Source: Candidatus Eisenbacteria bacterium (GTDB lineage Bacteria; Desulfobacterota; Binatia; DP-6). From it: a stretch of 64,000 nucleotides of DNA. The notes under the pieces were generated by a model. It saw only the letters and a program-made list of their open reading frames with translations. It ran no database searches and was not told where the DNA came from. This document shows positions 16,982-27,804 of this stretch, piece after piece (positions within the stretch are counted from its first letter, which is position 1; every line of letters begins with the position of its first letter). Location of the stretch: positions 18,897-82,896 of the forward strand of contig DATJZY010000176.1 of assembly GCA_035577985.1 (NCBI GenBank). Reading direction: 5' to 3'. The translations under genes and the position numbers were made by a program.

Positions 16982-18288
16982 TGGTTGCCCGCCTCGTGCT
17001 CGAGGTATTCGGCGAAGCGGGCTCGCGCCGCCGCCACGCGATCGGGGAGGAACTCGGTCGGCCACAGGCCCGGCGATGCCTTGTGCTGCGAGAGGACCGC
17101 CTTCGCGACCGTCACCTTGTGCACTTCGGTCGGGCCGTCGGCGATGCCCATCACCGGCACGGCCATCCACAGGCCGGCGAGCGGCATCTCGTTCGAGCAG
17201 CCGAGCGCGCCGTGGACGTGGAGGGCGCGCCGCACGACGTCGTGCAGCACCTCGGCCATCCCCACCTTCACGGCCGCGATGTACGTGCGCGCCTCCTTCT
17301 TGCGGCCCTTGTCGATCAGCCACGCCGTGTAGACGACGAGGAGGCGGAACTGCTCCAGCTGGATGAAGGAGTCGGCGACGTACTGCTGCACCATCTGCTT
17401 CTGCGCCAGCAGCTCGCCCTGCGTGCGGCGCGAGAGGGCGCGCTCGCACATCATGGCGAGCGAGCGCTTCACCATCGCCACCGTCCGCATGGCGTGGTGG
17501 ATGCGGCCGCCGCCGAGGCGCGTTTGCGCGATCGTGAAGGCCTGCCCCTCGCCGCCGAGGAGGTTCTCGGCCGGGACGCGGCAGTGCTCGTAGCGCAGGT
17601 GCGGATGGTGCCCGTGGCCCAGCGGCTCGCCGCCGAGCCCCGCCATGCGCAGGAACTTGAGGCCGGGCGTGTCGCGCGGAACGAGGAACATGCTCGCGCC
17701 TTGATGCACCGGCACGTCCGGATTGGTGATGGCCATGACGATCAGGAACGACGCCAGGTCGGCATGCGAGGAGAAGTACTTCTCACCGTCGAGCACCCAC
17801 TGGTCGCCGTCGCGCGTGGCGCGGCACTTGAACTCCTTCGGGTCGGCGCCGGCCTGCGGCTCGGTCATCGAGAACGACGAGACGATGTCGCCGTCGAGGA
17901 GCGGCTGGAGGTACTTCTTCTTCTGCTCGGGCGTGCCGTAGTGTGCGAGGATCTCGGCGTTGCCGGAGTCGGGCGCCTGGCACCCGAAGACGTTCGGCGC
18001 CCAGTTCGAGCGGCCGAGGATCTCGTTCATGAGCGCGAGCTTCACCTGGCCGTAGCCGGGGCCGCCGAGGTCGGGCCCGAGGTGGCAGGCCCAGAGCCCG
18101 CGCCGCCTCACCTCGGCCTTCAGCGGATCGGTGATCTTCTTGTAGACCGGGTTGCGACGATCGTAGGCGGCGCCGGGCTCGCGGAAGGCCAGGTCGAGCG
18201 GCTCCACCTCCTCGCGGACGAAGGTGTCCATCCAGTCGAGCTTCTCTTGGAACTCCGGCTCGGTTTCGAAATCCCAGGCCATGGTCAT
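16978..18288 (-). CDS. Acyl-CoA dehydrogenase, ACAD10/11-like
   Basis: FAD-dependent acyl-CoA dehydrogenase of 436 residues. Recognisable parts are FSMTEPQAGADP (FAD/substrate loop), EKYFSSHADLASF, the TRLGGGRIHHAMRTVA helix and HVHGALGCSNEMPLAG near the C-terminus. In the ACAD10/11 and LvaC branch the enzyme acts with a kinase to dehydrate 4-hydroxyacyl-CoA by way of a phosphorylated intermediate. The adjoining overlapping kinase gene supports that reading; it is inference. The start is preceded by GGGAGG. It diverges from the DUF1648 gene with 70 bases between them. Confidence 0.9.
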   Translation of the reverse strand: MTMAWDFETEPEFQEKLDWMDTFVREEVEPLDLAFREPGAAYDRRNPVYKKITDPLKAEVRRRGLWACHLGPDLGGPGYGQVKLALMNEILGRSNWAPNVFGCQAPDSGNAEILAHYGTPEQKKKYLQPLLDGDIVSSFSMTEPQAGADPKEFKCRATRDGDQWVLDGEKYFSSHADLASFLIVMAITNPDVPVHQGASMFLVPRDTPGLKFLRMAGLGGEPLGHGHHPHLRYEHCRVPAENLLGGEGQAFTIAQTRLGGGRIHHAMRTVAMVKRSLAMMCERALSRRTQGELLAQKQMVQQYVADSFIQLEQFRLLVVYTAWLIDKGRKKEARTYIAAVKVGMAEVLHDVVRRALHVHGALGCSNEMPLAGLWMAVPVMGIADGPTEVHKVTVAKAVLSQHKASPGLWPTEFLPDRVAAARARFAEYLEHEAGNQ

Positions 18289-18358
18289 CTACCTCCCTGA
18301 CGTCGGCGCCCGATTTCGATACAAGGCTCCGGGACGAGGGTAAAGGAGGAGGGGAGGC

Positions 18359-18865
18359 ATGGGGCTCGGCAACGTCGCGCTGGTACTGATCGCCGCCTGC
18401 TCGGTCGGACGCACGTATTTGGCGAGCAGCGCGCTACCCGAACGCGTCGCGTCGCACTTCGACGGCGCGGGTCGGCCGAACGGCTGGATGGCGCGTGACG
18501 CGTTCGTCACCACGAACGTGACGATGTTCGCGCTGCTGGTCGTCGTCTTCGTCGGCATGCCGGCGTTCCTGCGCCGCGTGCCGGTGCGGTTCGTGAACCT
18601 GCCGAACAAGGACTACTGGCTCGCGCCCGAGCGGCGCGAGGCGTCGGTCGAGCGGATCGGCGAATGGCTCTCGTGGCTCGGCGTCGCGACCGCACTGGTG
18701 CTGGCGCTCGCCGAGGAGCTCGCGCTGCGGGCGAACCTCCACGGCGGCGGGCAGATGACCTCGATGCCGCTGGTCGTGGGGTTGGGCGCCTACGCGGCGT
18801 TCATGGGCGGGTGGCTGGTCGCGTTCTACGCCGCCTTCCGCCTGCCTAAGCCCGTGCGCCGTTGA
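18359..18865 (+). CDS. DUF1648-like small membrane protein
   Basis: A 168-residue protein with three or four predicted membrane helices: GNVALVLIAACSVG, TMFALLVVVFVGM, WLGVATALVLALAEEL and VVGLGAYAAFMGGWLVAFY. The segment LPERVASHFDGAGRPNGW is the hallmark of the DUF1648/SdpI-related family. Function in this family is mostly unknown, with SdpI being an immunity protein. It starts divergently from the acyl-CoA dehydrogenase and ends 33 bases before the aldehyde dehydrogenase. Confidence 0.75.
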   Translation: MGLGNVALVLIAACSVGRTYLASSALPERVASHFDGAGRPNGWMARDAFVTTNVTMFALLVVVFVGMPAFLRRVPVRFVNLPNKDYWLAPERREASVERIGEWLSWLGVATALVLALAEELALRANLHGGGQMTSMPLVVGLGAYAAFMGGWLVAFYAAFRLPKPVRR

Positions 18866-18898
18866 CCCCGGGGCGGGCGCCCCGGCATATGTTCGCGC

Positions 18899-20353
18899 AT
18901 GCAGGTACACGAGCAGCTCTTCATCGGCGGCGAGTGGGTCGCTCCCGCCACGTCCAACACGATCGACGTCGTCTCGCCGGCGACCGAAGAAGTCATCGGC
19001 CGGGTTCCCGAGGGACGCGAGGCCGACATCGATCGCGCCGTCGTGGCCGCGCGCGACGCGTTCGATCGCGGACCCTGGCCGCGCATGACGCCGTCCGAGC
19101 GCGCCGACGCCATGGCCCGGCTGCTCGCCGGTCTCCAGGAGCGCGCCGGCGAGCTCGCCATGACGATCACGCAGGAGATGGGCTCACCCATCTCGTTCTC
19201 GCACATGGCCCAGGTGATGGCCTCGAACATGGTGCTCGACTACTACGTGCGCCTGGCGCGCGAGTACCCGTTCGAGCAGGTGCGCGCCGGCATGCTCGGC
19301 CCGTGCCTCGTGCGCCGCGAGCCGGTGGGCGTCGCCGGCTGCATCGTGCCGTGGAACGTTCCGCTGTTCGTCACGATCCTGAAGCTCGGCGCCGCGCTCG
19401 CGGCGGGAGCCACGGTGGTGCTGAAGCCCGCCCCCGAGACGCCGCTCGACGCGATCCTGCTCGCCGACGCGATCCGCGCCGCGGAGATCCCGCCTGGCGT
19501 CGTGAACATCGTGCCCGCCGGGCGCGAGGTGGGCGAGCACCTCGTGCGCCATCCGAAGGTCGACAAGATCGCCTTCACCGGCAGCACGGCGGCCGGCCGC
19601 CGCATCGCATCCATCTGCGGCGAGCAGCTGAAGCGCGTGACGCTCGAGCTGGGGGGAAAGTCGGCCGCCATCTTCCTCGACGACGCCGACGTGCCGAGCG
19701 CGATGGCGGGACTGCTCCCCGGTGCGCTCATGAACAACGGACAGGCATGCGTGGCACAGACGCGCATCCTGGTCTCGCGCCGCCGCTACCGTGAGGTGGC
19801 CGACGCGCTCGTCGCCGCCGTGAAGGAGTGGAAGCTCGGCGATCCCATGGATCCGACGACGCTCTGCGGCCCGCTCGTCGCGGCTCGGCAGCGCGATCGC
19901 GTCGAAGGCTACATCGCGATCGGACGCAAGGAAGGCGCGAAGGTCGCGTGCGGCGGCGGCCGCCCGGCGGGCCTTCCCAAGGGCTGGTACGTCGAGCCCA
20001 CCGTCTTCGTCGACGTCGACAACCGCATGAAGATCGCGCAGGAGGAGATCTTCGGCCCCGTCCTCGCGGTGATCCCGTGCGACGACGAGGCCGACGCCGT
20101 CCGCATCGCGAACGATTCGGACTACGGCCTCTCCGGCTCCGTGTGGACCGCCGACGTCGGTCGCGGCCTCGACGTCGCACGCCGCGTTCGCACCGGCACC
20201 TACACCGTCAACGGCTTCGCCATGGAGTTCTGCGCCCCGTTCGGCGGCTTCAAATCCTCCGGCATCGGTCGCGAGCTGGGCCCCGAAGGCCTGGAGGCTT
20301 ATCTCGAGCCGAAGCAGATCAATCTGCCGATGGGCTACGAGGTTCGCTCCTAG
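18899..20353 (+). CDS. NAD(P)-dependent aldehyde dehydrogenase
   Basis: ALDH-superfamily enzyme of 484 residues that oxidises an aldehyde to the acid. The signature VPWNVPL, the general base Glu250 in LELGGKSAAI and the nucleophile Cys284 in NNGQACVAQTR are present, as is the EEIFGPVL C-terminal segment. Length is typical. The aldehyde is not identifiable; broad-range medium-chain or semialdehyde substrates are common in this clade. The preceding DUF1648 gene is close on the same strand, and pit converges from the right. Confidence 0.93.
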   Translation: MQVHEQLFIGGEWVAPATSNTIDVVSPATEEVIGRVPEGREADIDRAVVAARDAFDRGPWPRMTPSERADAMARLLAGLQERAGELAMTITQEMGSPISFSHMAQVMASNMVLDYYVRLAREYPFEQVRAGMLGPCLVRREPVGVAGCIVPWNVPLFVTILKLGAALAAGATVVLKPAPETPLDAILLADAIRAAEIPPGVVNIVPAGREVGEHLVRHPKVDKIAFTGSTAAGRRIASICGEQLKRVTLELGGKSAAIFLDDADVPSAMAGLLPGALMNNGQACVAQTRILVSRRRYREVADALVAAVKEWKLGDPMDPTTLCGPLVAARQRDRVEGYIAIGRKEGAKVACGGGRPAGLPKGWYVEPTVFVDVDNRMKIAQEEIFGPVLAVIPCDDEADAVRIANDSDYGLSGSVWTADVGRGLDVARRVRTGTYTVNGFAMEFCAPFGGFKSSGIGRELGPEGLEAYLEPKQINLPMGYEVRS

Positions 20354-20374
20354 CGAAGGACTCCGCGCGACCGG

Positions 20375-21355
20375 CTAGTGGAACAGCGCCCAGGTGAGGG
20401 CGGCGATGAACGCCGAGCAGGGGATGGTGAGGACCCAGGCCCAGACGATCCGCCCCGCCACGCCCCACCGGACGGCCGACGCGTTCAGCACCGATCCGAC
20501 GCCGACGATCGCACCGGTGATCGTGTGCGTCGTCGACACCGGAATGCCGAGCCCTGTCGCCAGGAAGAGGGTGATCGCTCCGCCCGTCTCCGCGCAGAAG
20601 CCGCCCACCGGCTTCAGCTTCGTGATGCTGAGGCCCATCGTCCGCACGATCCGCCAGCCGCCCGTGAGCGTGCCCAGCCCCATCGCCGCGTGGCACGCTA
20701 GGACGACCCACAGCGGGACGTGGAACGTCTGGCCGAGGTAGCCGTTCGCGAACAGCAGCACCGTGATGATGCCCATCGTCTTCTGCGCGTCGTTGCCGCC
20801 GTGGCCGAGGCTGTAGAGCGCCGCGGAGACGAGCTGCCCGCGTCGGAACCACGCGTCAACGCGCGCCGGCGTGAAGCGCCGGAAGATCCAGAACACCGCG
20901 ACCATCAGCCAGAACCCGAGCGCCAGCCCGATGAACGGCGAGAGCACGATCGAGAGGCCGATTTTCGTGAGCCCCGCCGTGTCGAGGACCGACGCGCCGG
21001 ACTTTGCGACCGCGGCACCCGCGAGCCCACCGATGAGAGCGTGTGAGGAGCTCGACGGGATCCCGAACCACCACGTGATGAGATCCCAGGCGATGGCGCC
21101 GGTGAGCGCGGCGAAGACGACGGGCGTGTCGATCACGCTCGGATCGACGACCCCCTTGCCGATCGTGTTCGCGACGTGGGTCTCGAAGATGAGGAAGGCG
21201 ACGAAGTTGAAGAACGCCGCCCACAGCACCGCGTAGCGCGGCGCGAGGACGCGGGTCGAGACGACGGTCGCGATCGAATTCGCGGCGTCGTGGAAGCCGT
21301 TGACGAAGTCGAACGCGAGCGCCACCAGGACGACGGTGGCGACCACGAGCGTCAT
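20375..21355 (-). CDS. pit: Low-affinity phosphate permease Pit
   Basis: Inner-membrane metal-phosphate carrier of the PiT family, 326 residues with about ten hydrophobic helices. The two duplicated signatures are clear: NGFHDAANSIATVVSTR at the N-terminus, and SLGHGGNDAQKTMGI in the second half, with GIPSSSSHALIGG and GIPVSTTHTITGA as paired helical hairpins. It follows the DUF47 gene by three bases, the usual arrangement of a Pit carrier and its PhoU-like partner. Confidence 0.93.
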   Translation of the reverse strand: MTLVVATVVLVALAFDFVNGFHDAANSIATVVSTRVLAPRYAVLWAAFFNFVAFLIFETHVANTIGKGVVDPSVIDTPVVFAALTGAIAWDLITWWFGIPSSSSHALIGGLAGAAVAKSGASVLDTAGLTKIGLSIVLSPFIGLALGFWLMVAVFWIFRRFTPARVDAWFRRGQLVSAALYSLGHGGNDAQKTMGIITVLLFANGYLGQTFHVPLWVVLACHAAMGLGTLTGGWRIVRTMGLSITKLKPVGGFCAETGGAITLFLATGLGIPVSTTHTITGAIVGVGSVLNASAVRWGVAGRIVWAWVLTIPCSAFIAALTWALFH

Positions 21356-21358
21356 GGA

Positions 21359-21985
21359 TCAGGCGTGCTCGAGGACGACGCCCTCGATGATGTTGGCGAC
21401 GTCCTCGCAGCGATCGGTCGCGTTCTCGAGCGCCTCGTAGACCTCTTTCCACTTGAGGACCAGCAGGGGATCCTTCGCTTCGCGGAAGAGGCCGGCGAGC
21501 GCGTTGCGCAGGATCTCGTCGCCTTCGTTCTCGAGGCGATTCACCTCGATGCAGGCCTTGAGGATCGTCTGCGACTGCTTGACGTTCTTCAGGCCCGCGA
21601 CGGCGATGGCGACCTCCTCGGTCGATCGCACGAGGACGGCCGCCAGCTCGCGCGCGGGGACGGTCATCTCCTGGAGCTCGTAGAGCATGACCGCGACGGC
21701 CGCGGACTCGATATAGTCCATCACGTCGTCCATCCGGGTGATCAGCCGGTGGATGTCGTCGCGGTCGAACGGCGTGATGAACGTCTTGTGGAGGCGTTCG
21801 ACGCAGTCGTGCGTGATGACGTCGGTCTCGTGCTCGATCTCCTTGATGCGTGCGGCGAGGACACGCGTGTTCTGGCCGCCCTGCACGAGGCGCTGCATTT
21901 CCTTCGCTCCCTCGACCGTGAGCGCGGCATGCTGCTCGAAGAGGCCGAAGAAATCGTCCTCGCGCGGCAGGAGACGGCGAAGCAT
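21359..21985 (-). CDS. DUF47 / PhoU-like Pit accessory protein
   Basis: A 208-residue cytoplasmic helical protein. Patterns such as ARIKEIEHETDVITHDCVERLHKTFITPFDRDDIHRLITRMDDVMDYIE are standard for DUF47, a PhoU-like family that regulates or supports Pit carriers. The conserved E.E.D and FDRDDI elements, which bind metal in PhoU relatives, are intact. It is translated directly upstream of pit. A 123-base gap separates it from the upstream sensor kinase gene. Confidence 0.9.
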   Translation of the reverse strand: MLRRLLPREDDFFGLFEQHAALTVEGAKEMQRLVQGGQNTRVLAARIKEIEHETDVITHDCVERLHKTFITPFDRDDIHRLITRMDDVMDYIESAAVAVMLYELQEMTVPARELAAVLVRSTEEVAIAVAGLKNVKQSQTILKACIEVNRLENEGDEILRNALAGLFREAKDPLLVLKWKEVYEALENATDRCEDVANIIEGVVLEHA

Positions 21986-22108
21986 CCGGGGGCGGCTTCT
22001 AGCCCGGCCGTCGCCGGGAAGGCAACCAGCGCTCGCGTTGACGGCAGACGGCTCGGAACCCTATGGGGAACCTCCGAGCTGCGACTGCACGAGCCCGAGC
22101 GGGTAGGT

Positions 22109-23908
<1,800 letters not shown>

Positions 23909-23913
23909 GGACG

Positions 23914-24528
23914 TCAGACCCACCCCCGGAAGTAGGGCAGCTTCGCTGCGACCGCGGCCGTCGCGTCCTTGCCCTCGAGCAGCTCGCCCGTCGTGTCCCA
24001 GCGTCCCTCCATGAGCTGCGAGCGGGCGCCGCCGGGCATGACGACCGGGAACACGAGGTTGCCGGCGACGATGCGCATGGACGCCAGGTCGAGCTGAAAG
24101 GGCATTCCGGGCTCGAGTTCGGCCCGCTCCATGAGCGCGGCCATGGCCCGCTCGTCGGCCGTGACGCAGGGGATGCCGTTGGCGACGCAGTTGCCGAAGA
24201 AGATCTCCGCGAACGACTCGCCGACGATCGCCTGGATGCCGCGGCCCCATCGCATGATGGCCTGCGGCGCATGCTCGCGCGACGAGCCGCAGCCGAAGTT
24301 CCGCCCGACGAGCAGGATGCGCGCCTCGGCGTAGCGCGGATCGTCGAACGGGTGCGGCCCGGGCCGGCCGCGCTCCTGGCGGCGGTCGTCTTCGAAGACG
24401 TGCTCGCCGAGCCCCTCGAAGACGACGCACTTCAAGAACCGCGCGGGAATGATGCGGTCGGTGTCGATGTCGTGGCCCCGGAGCGCGATGGCAGGTGCCT
24501 CGATGATCGTGCGCTTGGCGTGGCTCAT
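23914..24528 (-). CDS. leuD: 3-isopropylmalate dehydratase small subunit LeuD
   Basis: Swivel-domain subunit of isopropylmalate isomerase (leucine biosynthesis), 204 residues. It has the RGHDIDTDRIIPARFLK start, the substrate-specificity loop region LLVGRNFGCGSSREHAPQA, and FFGNCVANGIPCV. It follows leuC with one base between stop and start, so both subunits are co-translated, and a sensor kinase gene follows closely on the same strand. Confidence 0.95.
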   Translation of the reverse strand: MSHAKRTIIEAPAIALRGHDIDTDRIIPARFLKCVVFEGLGEHVFEDDRRQERGRPGPHPFDDPRYAEARILLVGRNFGCGSSREHAPQAIMRWGRGIQAIVGESFAEIFFGNCVANGIPCVTADERAMAALMERAELEPGMPFQLDLASMRIVAGNLVFPVVMPGGARSQLMEGRWDTTGELLEGKDATAAVAAKLPYFRGWV

Positions 24529-24529
24529 G

Positions 24530-25960
24530 TCAATTCGTGCCTCCCAGGGTGGCTTCGAACAGCTCGCGCGCGTCGGTCACCTCGCCGGCGATGGCCGCCG
24601 CTGCCACCATGACGGGCGACATGAGAAGCGTGCGTCCCGTCGGCGAGCCCTGCCGGCCCTTGAAGTTGCGGTTCGACGACGACGCGCAGAGCTGCGTGCC
24701 CTCGAGCTTGTCGGGATTCATGGCGAGGCACATCGAGCAGCCGGCCTCGCGGAACTCGAACCCCGCGTCGCGGAAGATCTGGTCGTAGCCGCGCCGCACG
24801 AGCTCCTGGCGGACGGCCTGCGAGCCCGGGACGATGAGCGCCTTCACGTGCGGCGCCACCTTGAAGCTGCGACCCTGGATGTGGCGCACGACCTCTTCGA
24901 AGTCCGAGAGGCGCCCGTTCGTGCACGAGCCGATGAAGGCGACGTCGATCTTGGCGCCCCGCACGGGCGCACCGGGGCGGAGCTGCATGTAGCGGTAGGC
25001 CTCGTCGACGAGATCGCGCTCCTCCTCGGGGTAGCGGCTGCGGTCGGGGAGGGGCGCGCCCACGGGCGTCGACTGCGCCGGGGTGATGCCCCAGGTGACG
25101 ACCGGCTCGATGTCCGCGCCGCGCAGCCGTACGACGTCGTCGTAACGCGCGTCGGGATCCGAGCGGACCTGATCCCACGCGGCGACGGCACGCTCCCAGG
25201 CCGCGCCCGACGGCGCGAACCGGCGGCCCTTCAGATACTCGTACGTCGAGCGGTCGGGGTTCACGTACCCGCAGCGCGCGCCGCCCTCGATCGACATGTT
25301 GCAGACCGTCATCCGCTCCTCCATCGAGAAGCGGTCGAACACCTCGCCGGCGTACTCGTACGCATACCCGACGCCACCGTGCGCGCCGAGCTTGGCGATG
25401 ATGGAGAGGATCACGTCCTTCGCGTACACGCCCGGCCGCAGCCGGCCGCTCACCTCGATGCGGCGAACCTTCAGCTTCTCCATCGCCAGGCATTGGGTGG
25501 CGAGCACGTCGCGGACCTGCGACGTGCCGATGCCGAACGCGATCGCACCGAAGGCGCCGTGCGTGGACGTGTGGGAGTCGCCGCAGCAGATCGTCATGCC
25601 CGGCTGCGTGAGGCCCAGCTCGGGTCCGATCACGTGCACGATGCCCTGCGAGCCCGACGACGGCGCGAAGAACTGGATGCCGAAGTCGGCGCAGTTGCGC
25701 TCGAGGTGCTGGAGCATCTCCTCGGCCATGGGGTCGGCGAGCGGACGGGCCTGGCTGTGGGTCGGGATGATGTGATCGACGGTCGCGAAGGTCCGCTGCG
25801 GGTAGAGGACTCGCAGGCCGCGCTCGCGGAGCATGGAGAACGCCTGCGGCGAGGTGACCTCGTGGATCAGGTGCAGCCCCATCAGGAGCTGGTACTGACC
25901 GGACGGCAGGCGCCGGACCGCGTGCGCGTCGAAGACCTTCTCGTAGAGCGTCTGTCCCAT
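24530..25960 (-). CDS. leuC: 3-isopropylmalate dehydratase large subunit LeuC
   Basis: Aconitase-family catalytic subunit of 476 residues carrying the [4Fe-4S] cluster for the second step of leucine biosynthesis. It starts [15 protein letters not shown] and contains [38 protein letters not shown], and the paired cluster cysteines in [22 protein letters not shown] and [18 protein letters not shown] end the protein as in the family. The upstream gene is a MarR regulator only 16 bases away, an unusual leader for leuCD. Confidence 0.95.
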   Translation of the reverse strand: MGQTLYEKVFDAHAVRRLPSGQYQLLMGLHLIHEVTSPQAFSMLRERGLRVLYPQRTFATVDHIIPTHSQARPLADPMAEEMLQHLERNCADFGIQFFAPSSGSQGIVHVIGPELGLTQPGMTICCGDSHTSTHGAFGAIAFGIGTSQVRDVLATQCLAMEKLKVRRIEVSGRLRPGVYAKDVILSIIAKLGAHGGVGYAYEYAGEVFDRFSMEERMTVCNMSIEGGARCGYVNPDRSTYEYLKGRRFAPSGAAWERAVAAWDQVRSDPDARYDDVVRLRGADIEPVVTWGITPAQSTPVGAPLPDRSRYPEEERDLVDEAYRYMQLRPGAPVRGAKIDVAFIGSCTNGRLSDFEEVVRHIQGRSFKVAPHVKALIVPGSQAVRQELVRRGYDQIFRDAGFEFREAGCSMCLAMNPDKLEGTQLCASSSNRNFKGRQGSPTGRTLLMSPVMVAAAAIAGEVTDARELFEATLGGTN

Positions 25961-25976
25961 GCTTCCTCCTGGCGTG

Positions 25977-26429
25977 CTACGTGCGCTCGGCGTACGTCTC
26001 GATGCGGCGGATGAGCTCGTCGCTCACCCGCGTGAAGGTGGCGAGCGCCTCGCGATCGAGCGTCGTCCAGATCGCCTCGATCGCGGCCGCGCGGTTCGCG
26101 CCCAGCGCGGAGAGCGTGCGGCGCCCCTTGGCGGTGAGGACGTACTGCCGCTGCCGCCCGTCGTTCGGCGACACCGACACCGAGACGAGCTTCTTCTCGA
26201 TCAGCTGGCGGATCAGGCGCGAGACGGCCGCCGCGCTCGATTCGCGATGACGGGCGAACAGCGACGGCATGAAGCGCTCGGTCGCGATGCGCTCGAGCAC
26301 CTCCCACTGCTGCTCGGTGAGACCCGCGTCCTCCGCGAGCTGGGCGCGACGCTCGCGGAACAGGTCCGTCAGGCGCTGCAGCCTGGCGATCGCGTCGTGC
26401 ACGTCGGTGATGGGCGGCGTGGCGGGCAT
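25977..26429 (-). CDS. MarR-family transcriptional regulator
   Basis: A 150-residue winged-helix regulator. The recognition region is [21 protein letters not shown], followed by the wing [20 protein letters not shown]. The N- and C-terminal helices give the dimer interface of the family. The ATG at 26429 lies beside a perfect inverted repeat (26438-26459), which sits between this gene and the divergent small gene and is the likely binding site, giving autoregulation. It is immediately upstream of leuC in the same direction. Confidence 0.9.
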   Translation of the reverse strand: MPATPPITDVHDAIARLQRLTDLFRERRAQLAEDAGLTEQQWEVLERIATERFMPSLFARHRESSAAAVSRLIRQLIEKKLVSVSVSPNDGRQRQYVLTAKGRRTLSALGANRAAAIEAIWTTLDREALATFTRVSDELIRRIETYAERT

Positions 26430-26437
26430 CCGGACCG

Positions 26438-26459
26438 ATAGTTAACATGGGTTAACTAT
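26438..26459. promoter_or_regulatory. Perfect palindromic operator between divergent genes
   Basis: Two perfect nine-base arms, ATAGTTAAC (26438-26446) and GTTAACTAT (26451-26459), flank the four-base spacer ATGG. The site is AT-rich in an otherwise GC-rich region and lies nine bases upstream of the marR start, facing the divergent small gene. Symmetry, size and position fit a MarR dimer operator. Confidence 0.75.
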
Positions 26460-26516
26460 GTGTGCAAGGGCCTCCGTCGCGTTGCGGGCCCCGCGCGATC
26501 GTGCGAAACGTCCCGC

Positions 26517-26930
26517 GTGGAGCCCGACGTGCTCGCCGCCGAAGCCCGGTTGTTCGGGCGCTATCTCGTGGGACGCGAGCCAGAGCCGGCGGTCGTCGAG
26601 CGCTACGTCGCCGCGAACCGGACTCTCTTCACGGAGCCGCTCGCGCCCGAGGACGCCGCGGCGCTGGCCTTCGCGCAGGCCCACCCGTGGAGCGTCGGCA
26701 TGCTCGACGGGGCGTCGGGTCTCTCTCGTCCCGGCGGGGCGCTGCGCAGCAAGATCCTCGTCATGGCGGCCATCCTCGAGACGACGCCGGAGCACGCCGA
26801 CGAGTTCCTGCCCCGACAGGTGGGTCCGGTGGCGCTCATGCTCAAGGTCGGGGCCGCGGGCGTCCGGGCGGTCGTGGAGGCGATCGCCGGTGCGGTGCTG
26901 CTGCGGGCCGTCGCGCGGAAGCGGGCCTGA
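26517..26930 (+). CDS. Hypothetical protein, MarR-divergent
   Basis: A 137-residue protein of unknown function. It opens EPDVLAAEARLFGRYLVGRE and has a Pro/Gly-rich middle (GMLDGASGLSRPGGALR), then ATTPEHADEFLP and a C-terminal hydrophobic helix (GPVALMLKVGAAGVRAVVEAIAGAVLLRAVA) that could be membrane associated. The GTG at 26517 gives the compact product; a GTG at 26460 next to the operator would add 19 unremarkable residues. It is divergent from marR and is three bases upstream of the epimerase gene, so both are probably controlled by the palindrome. Confidence 0.6.
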   Translation: MEPDVLAAEARLFGRYLVGREPEPAVVERYVAANRTLFTEPLAPEDAAALAFAQAHPWSVGMLDGASGLSRPGGALRSKILVMAAILETTPEHADEFLPRQVGPVALMLKVGAAGVRAVVEAIAGAVLLRAVARKRA

Positions 26931-26933
26931 CTC

Positions 26934-27803
26934 GTGCCCGCCGTCGTCGTCACCGGAGCGTCGGGATTCCTGGGCGGCCACCTCTGCCGCACGCTCAGCG
27001 CGCGGGGCTGGGAGGTGCGCGCACTCGTGCGACGCCCCGAGGCGGCATCCCTCCCACCGGCAATCCGCACCGGACGGCTGGAGCTTCCCGATGCCGTCGA
27101 CGACCAACTGCTCGCCGGCGCCGACGCGCTCGTGCACGCGGCCTGGGCGACCCGCGAGACCGACCCGGCGCGCGCCGAGCGCGCCAACGTCGAGGGGACG
27201 CGGCGCCTCGTCGACGCCGCCCGCCGCGCGGGCGTGGGCCGCGTCGTATTCGTGTCGAGCGTCGCCGCCGCGGCCGATGCGCCGAACCAGTACGGTCGCA
27301 CCAAGCACGTCGCCGAGACGCTGCTCGATCCGGCGCGCGACCTGGTCGTGCGTCCCGGCACCATCCTCGCGCGGGGTGGGGGCGGTATCTTCGGCCTCAT
27401 GCGCGATCTCATGCAGAAGGTGCACGTCGTGCCGCTGTTCGGCGGCGGGCGTCAGCCGCTCCAGACGGTGCACGTCGACGACGTCTGCGAGGCGATCGCC
27501 CTCGGCATCGAGCGCCGGGTCACCGGCGCCGTCAACGTCGCCGAGCCGGCGCCGCGCGCGTTCCGCGACGTCCTGCGCATGGCGGCCGAGCGGATGGGCG
27601 TGCGCTGCGTGTTCGTACCGCTCCCGTTCGGGCCGGCACTCCTCGGGGTCAGGAGCCTGGAGCGCCTGGGCGTGCCGACCCCGCTGCGCAGCGAGAGCCT
27701 GCTCGGCTTGAAGGGCTTGCGGCAGGTGCCGGTCGACGACGACCTCCGGCGACTCGGGCTGCGCGTGCGCCCGGTCGCCGAAAGCCTCGCCGAAATATTC
27801 TAG
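26934..27803 (+). CDS. NAD-dependent epimerase/dehydratase family protein
   Basis: Extended SDR of 289 residues. The dinucleotide loop is VVTGASGFLGGHL and the catalytic pair is YGRTK; FVSSVAAAAD supplies the Ser and LVVRPGTILARGG the post-catalytic strand. Members act on nucleotide sugars, sterols or other hydroxyls; the substrate is not evident, and the short form without a C-terminal membrane helix does not favour a sterol dehydrogenase. It begins with GTG three bases after the small gene. Its stop lies one base before the hairpin that opens the repeat element. Confidence 0.85.
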   Translation: MPAVVVTGASGFLGGHLCRTLSARGWEVRALVRRPEAASLPPAIRTGRLELPDAVDDQLLAGADALVHAAWATRETDPARAERANVEGTRRLVDAARRAGVGRVVFVSSVAAAADAPNQYGRTKHVAETLLDPARDLVVRPGTILARGGGGIFGLMRDLMQKVHVVPLFGGGRQPLQTVHVDDVCEAIALGIERRVTGAVNVAEPAPRAFRDVLRMAAERMGVRCVFVPLPFGPALLGVRSLERLGVPTPLRSESLLGLKGLRQVPVDDDLRRLGLRVRPVAESLAEIF

Positions 27804-27804
27804 T

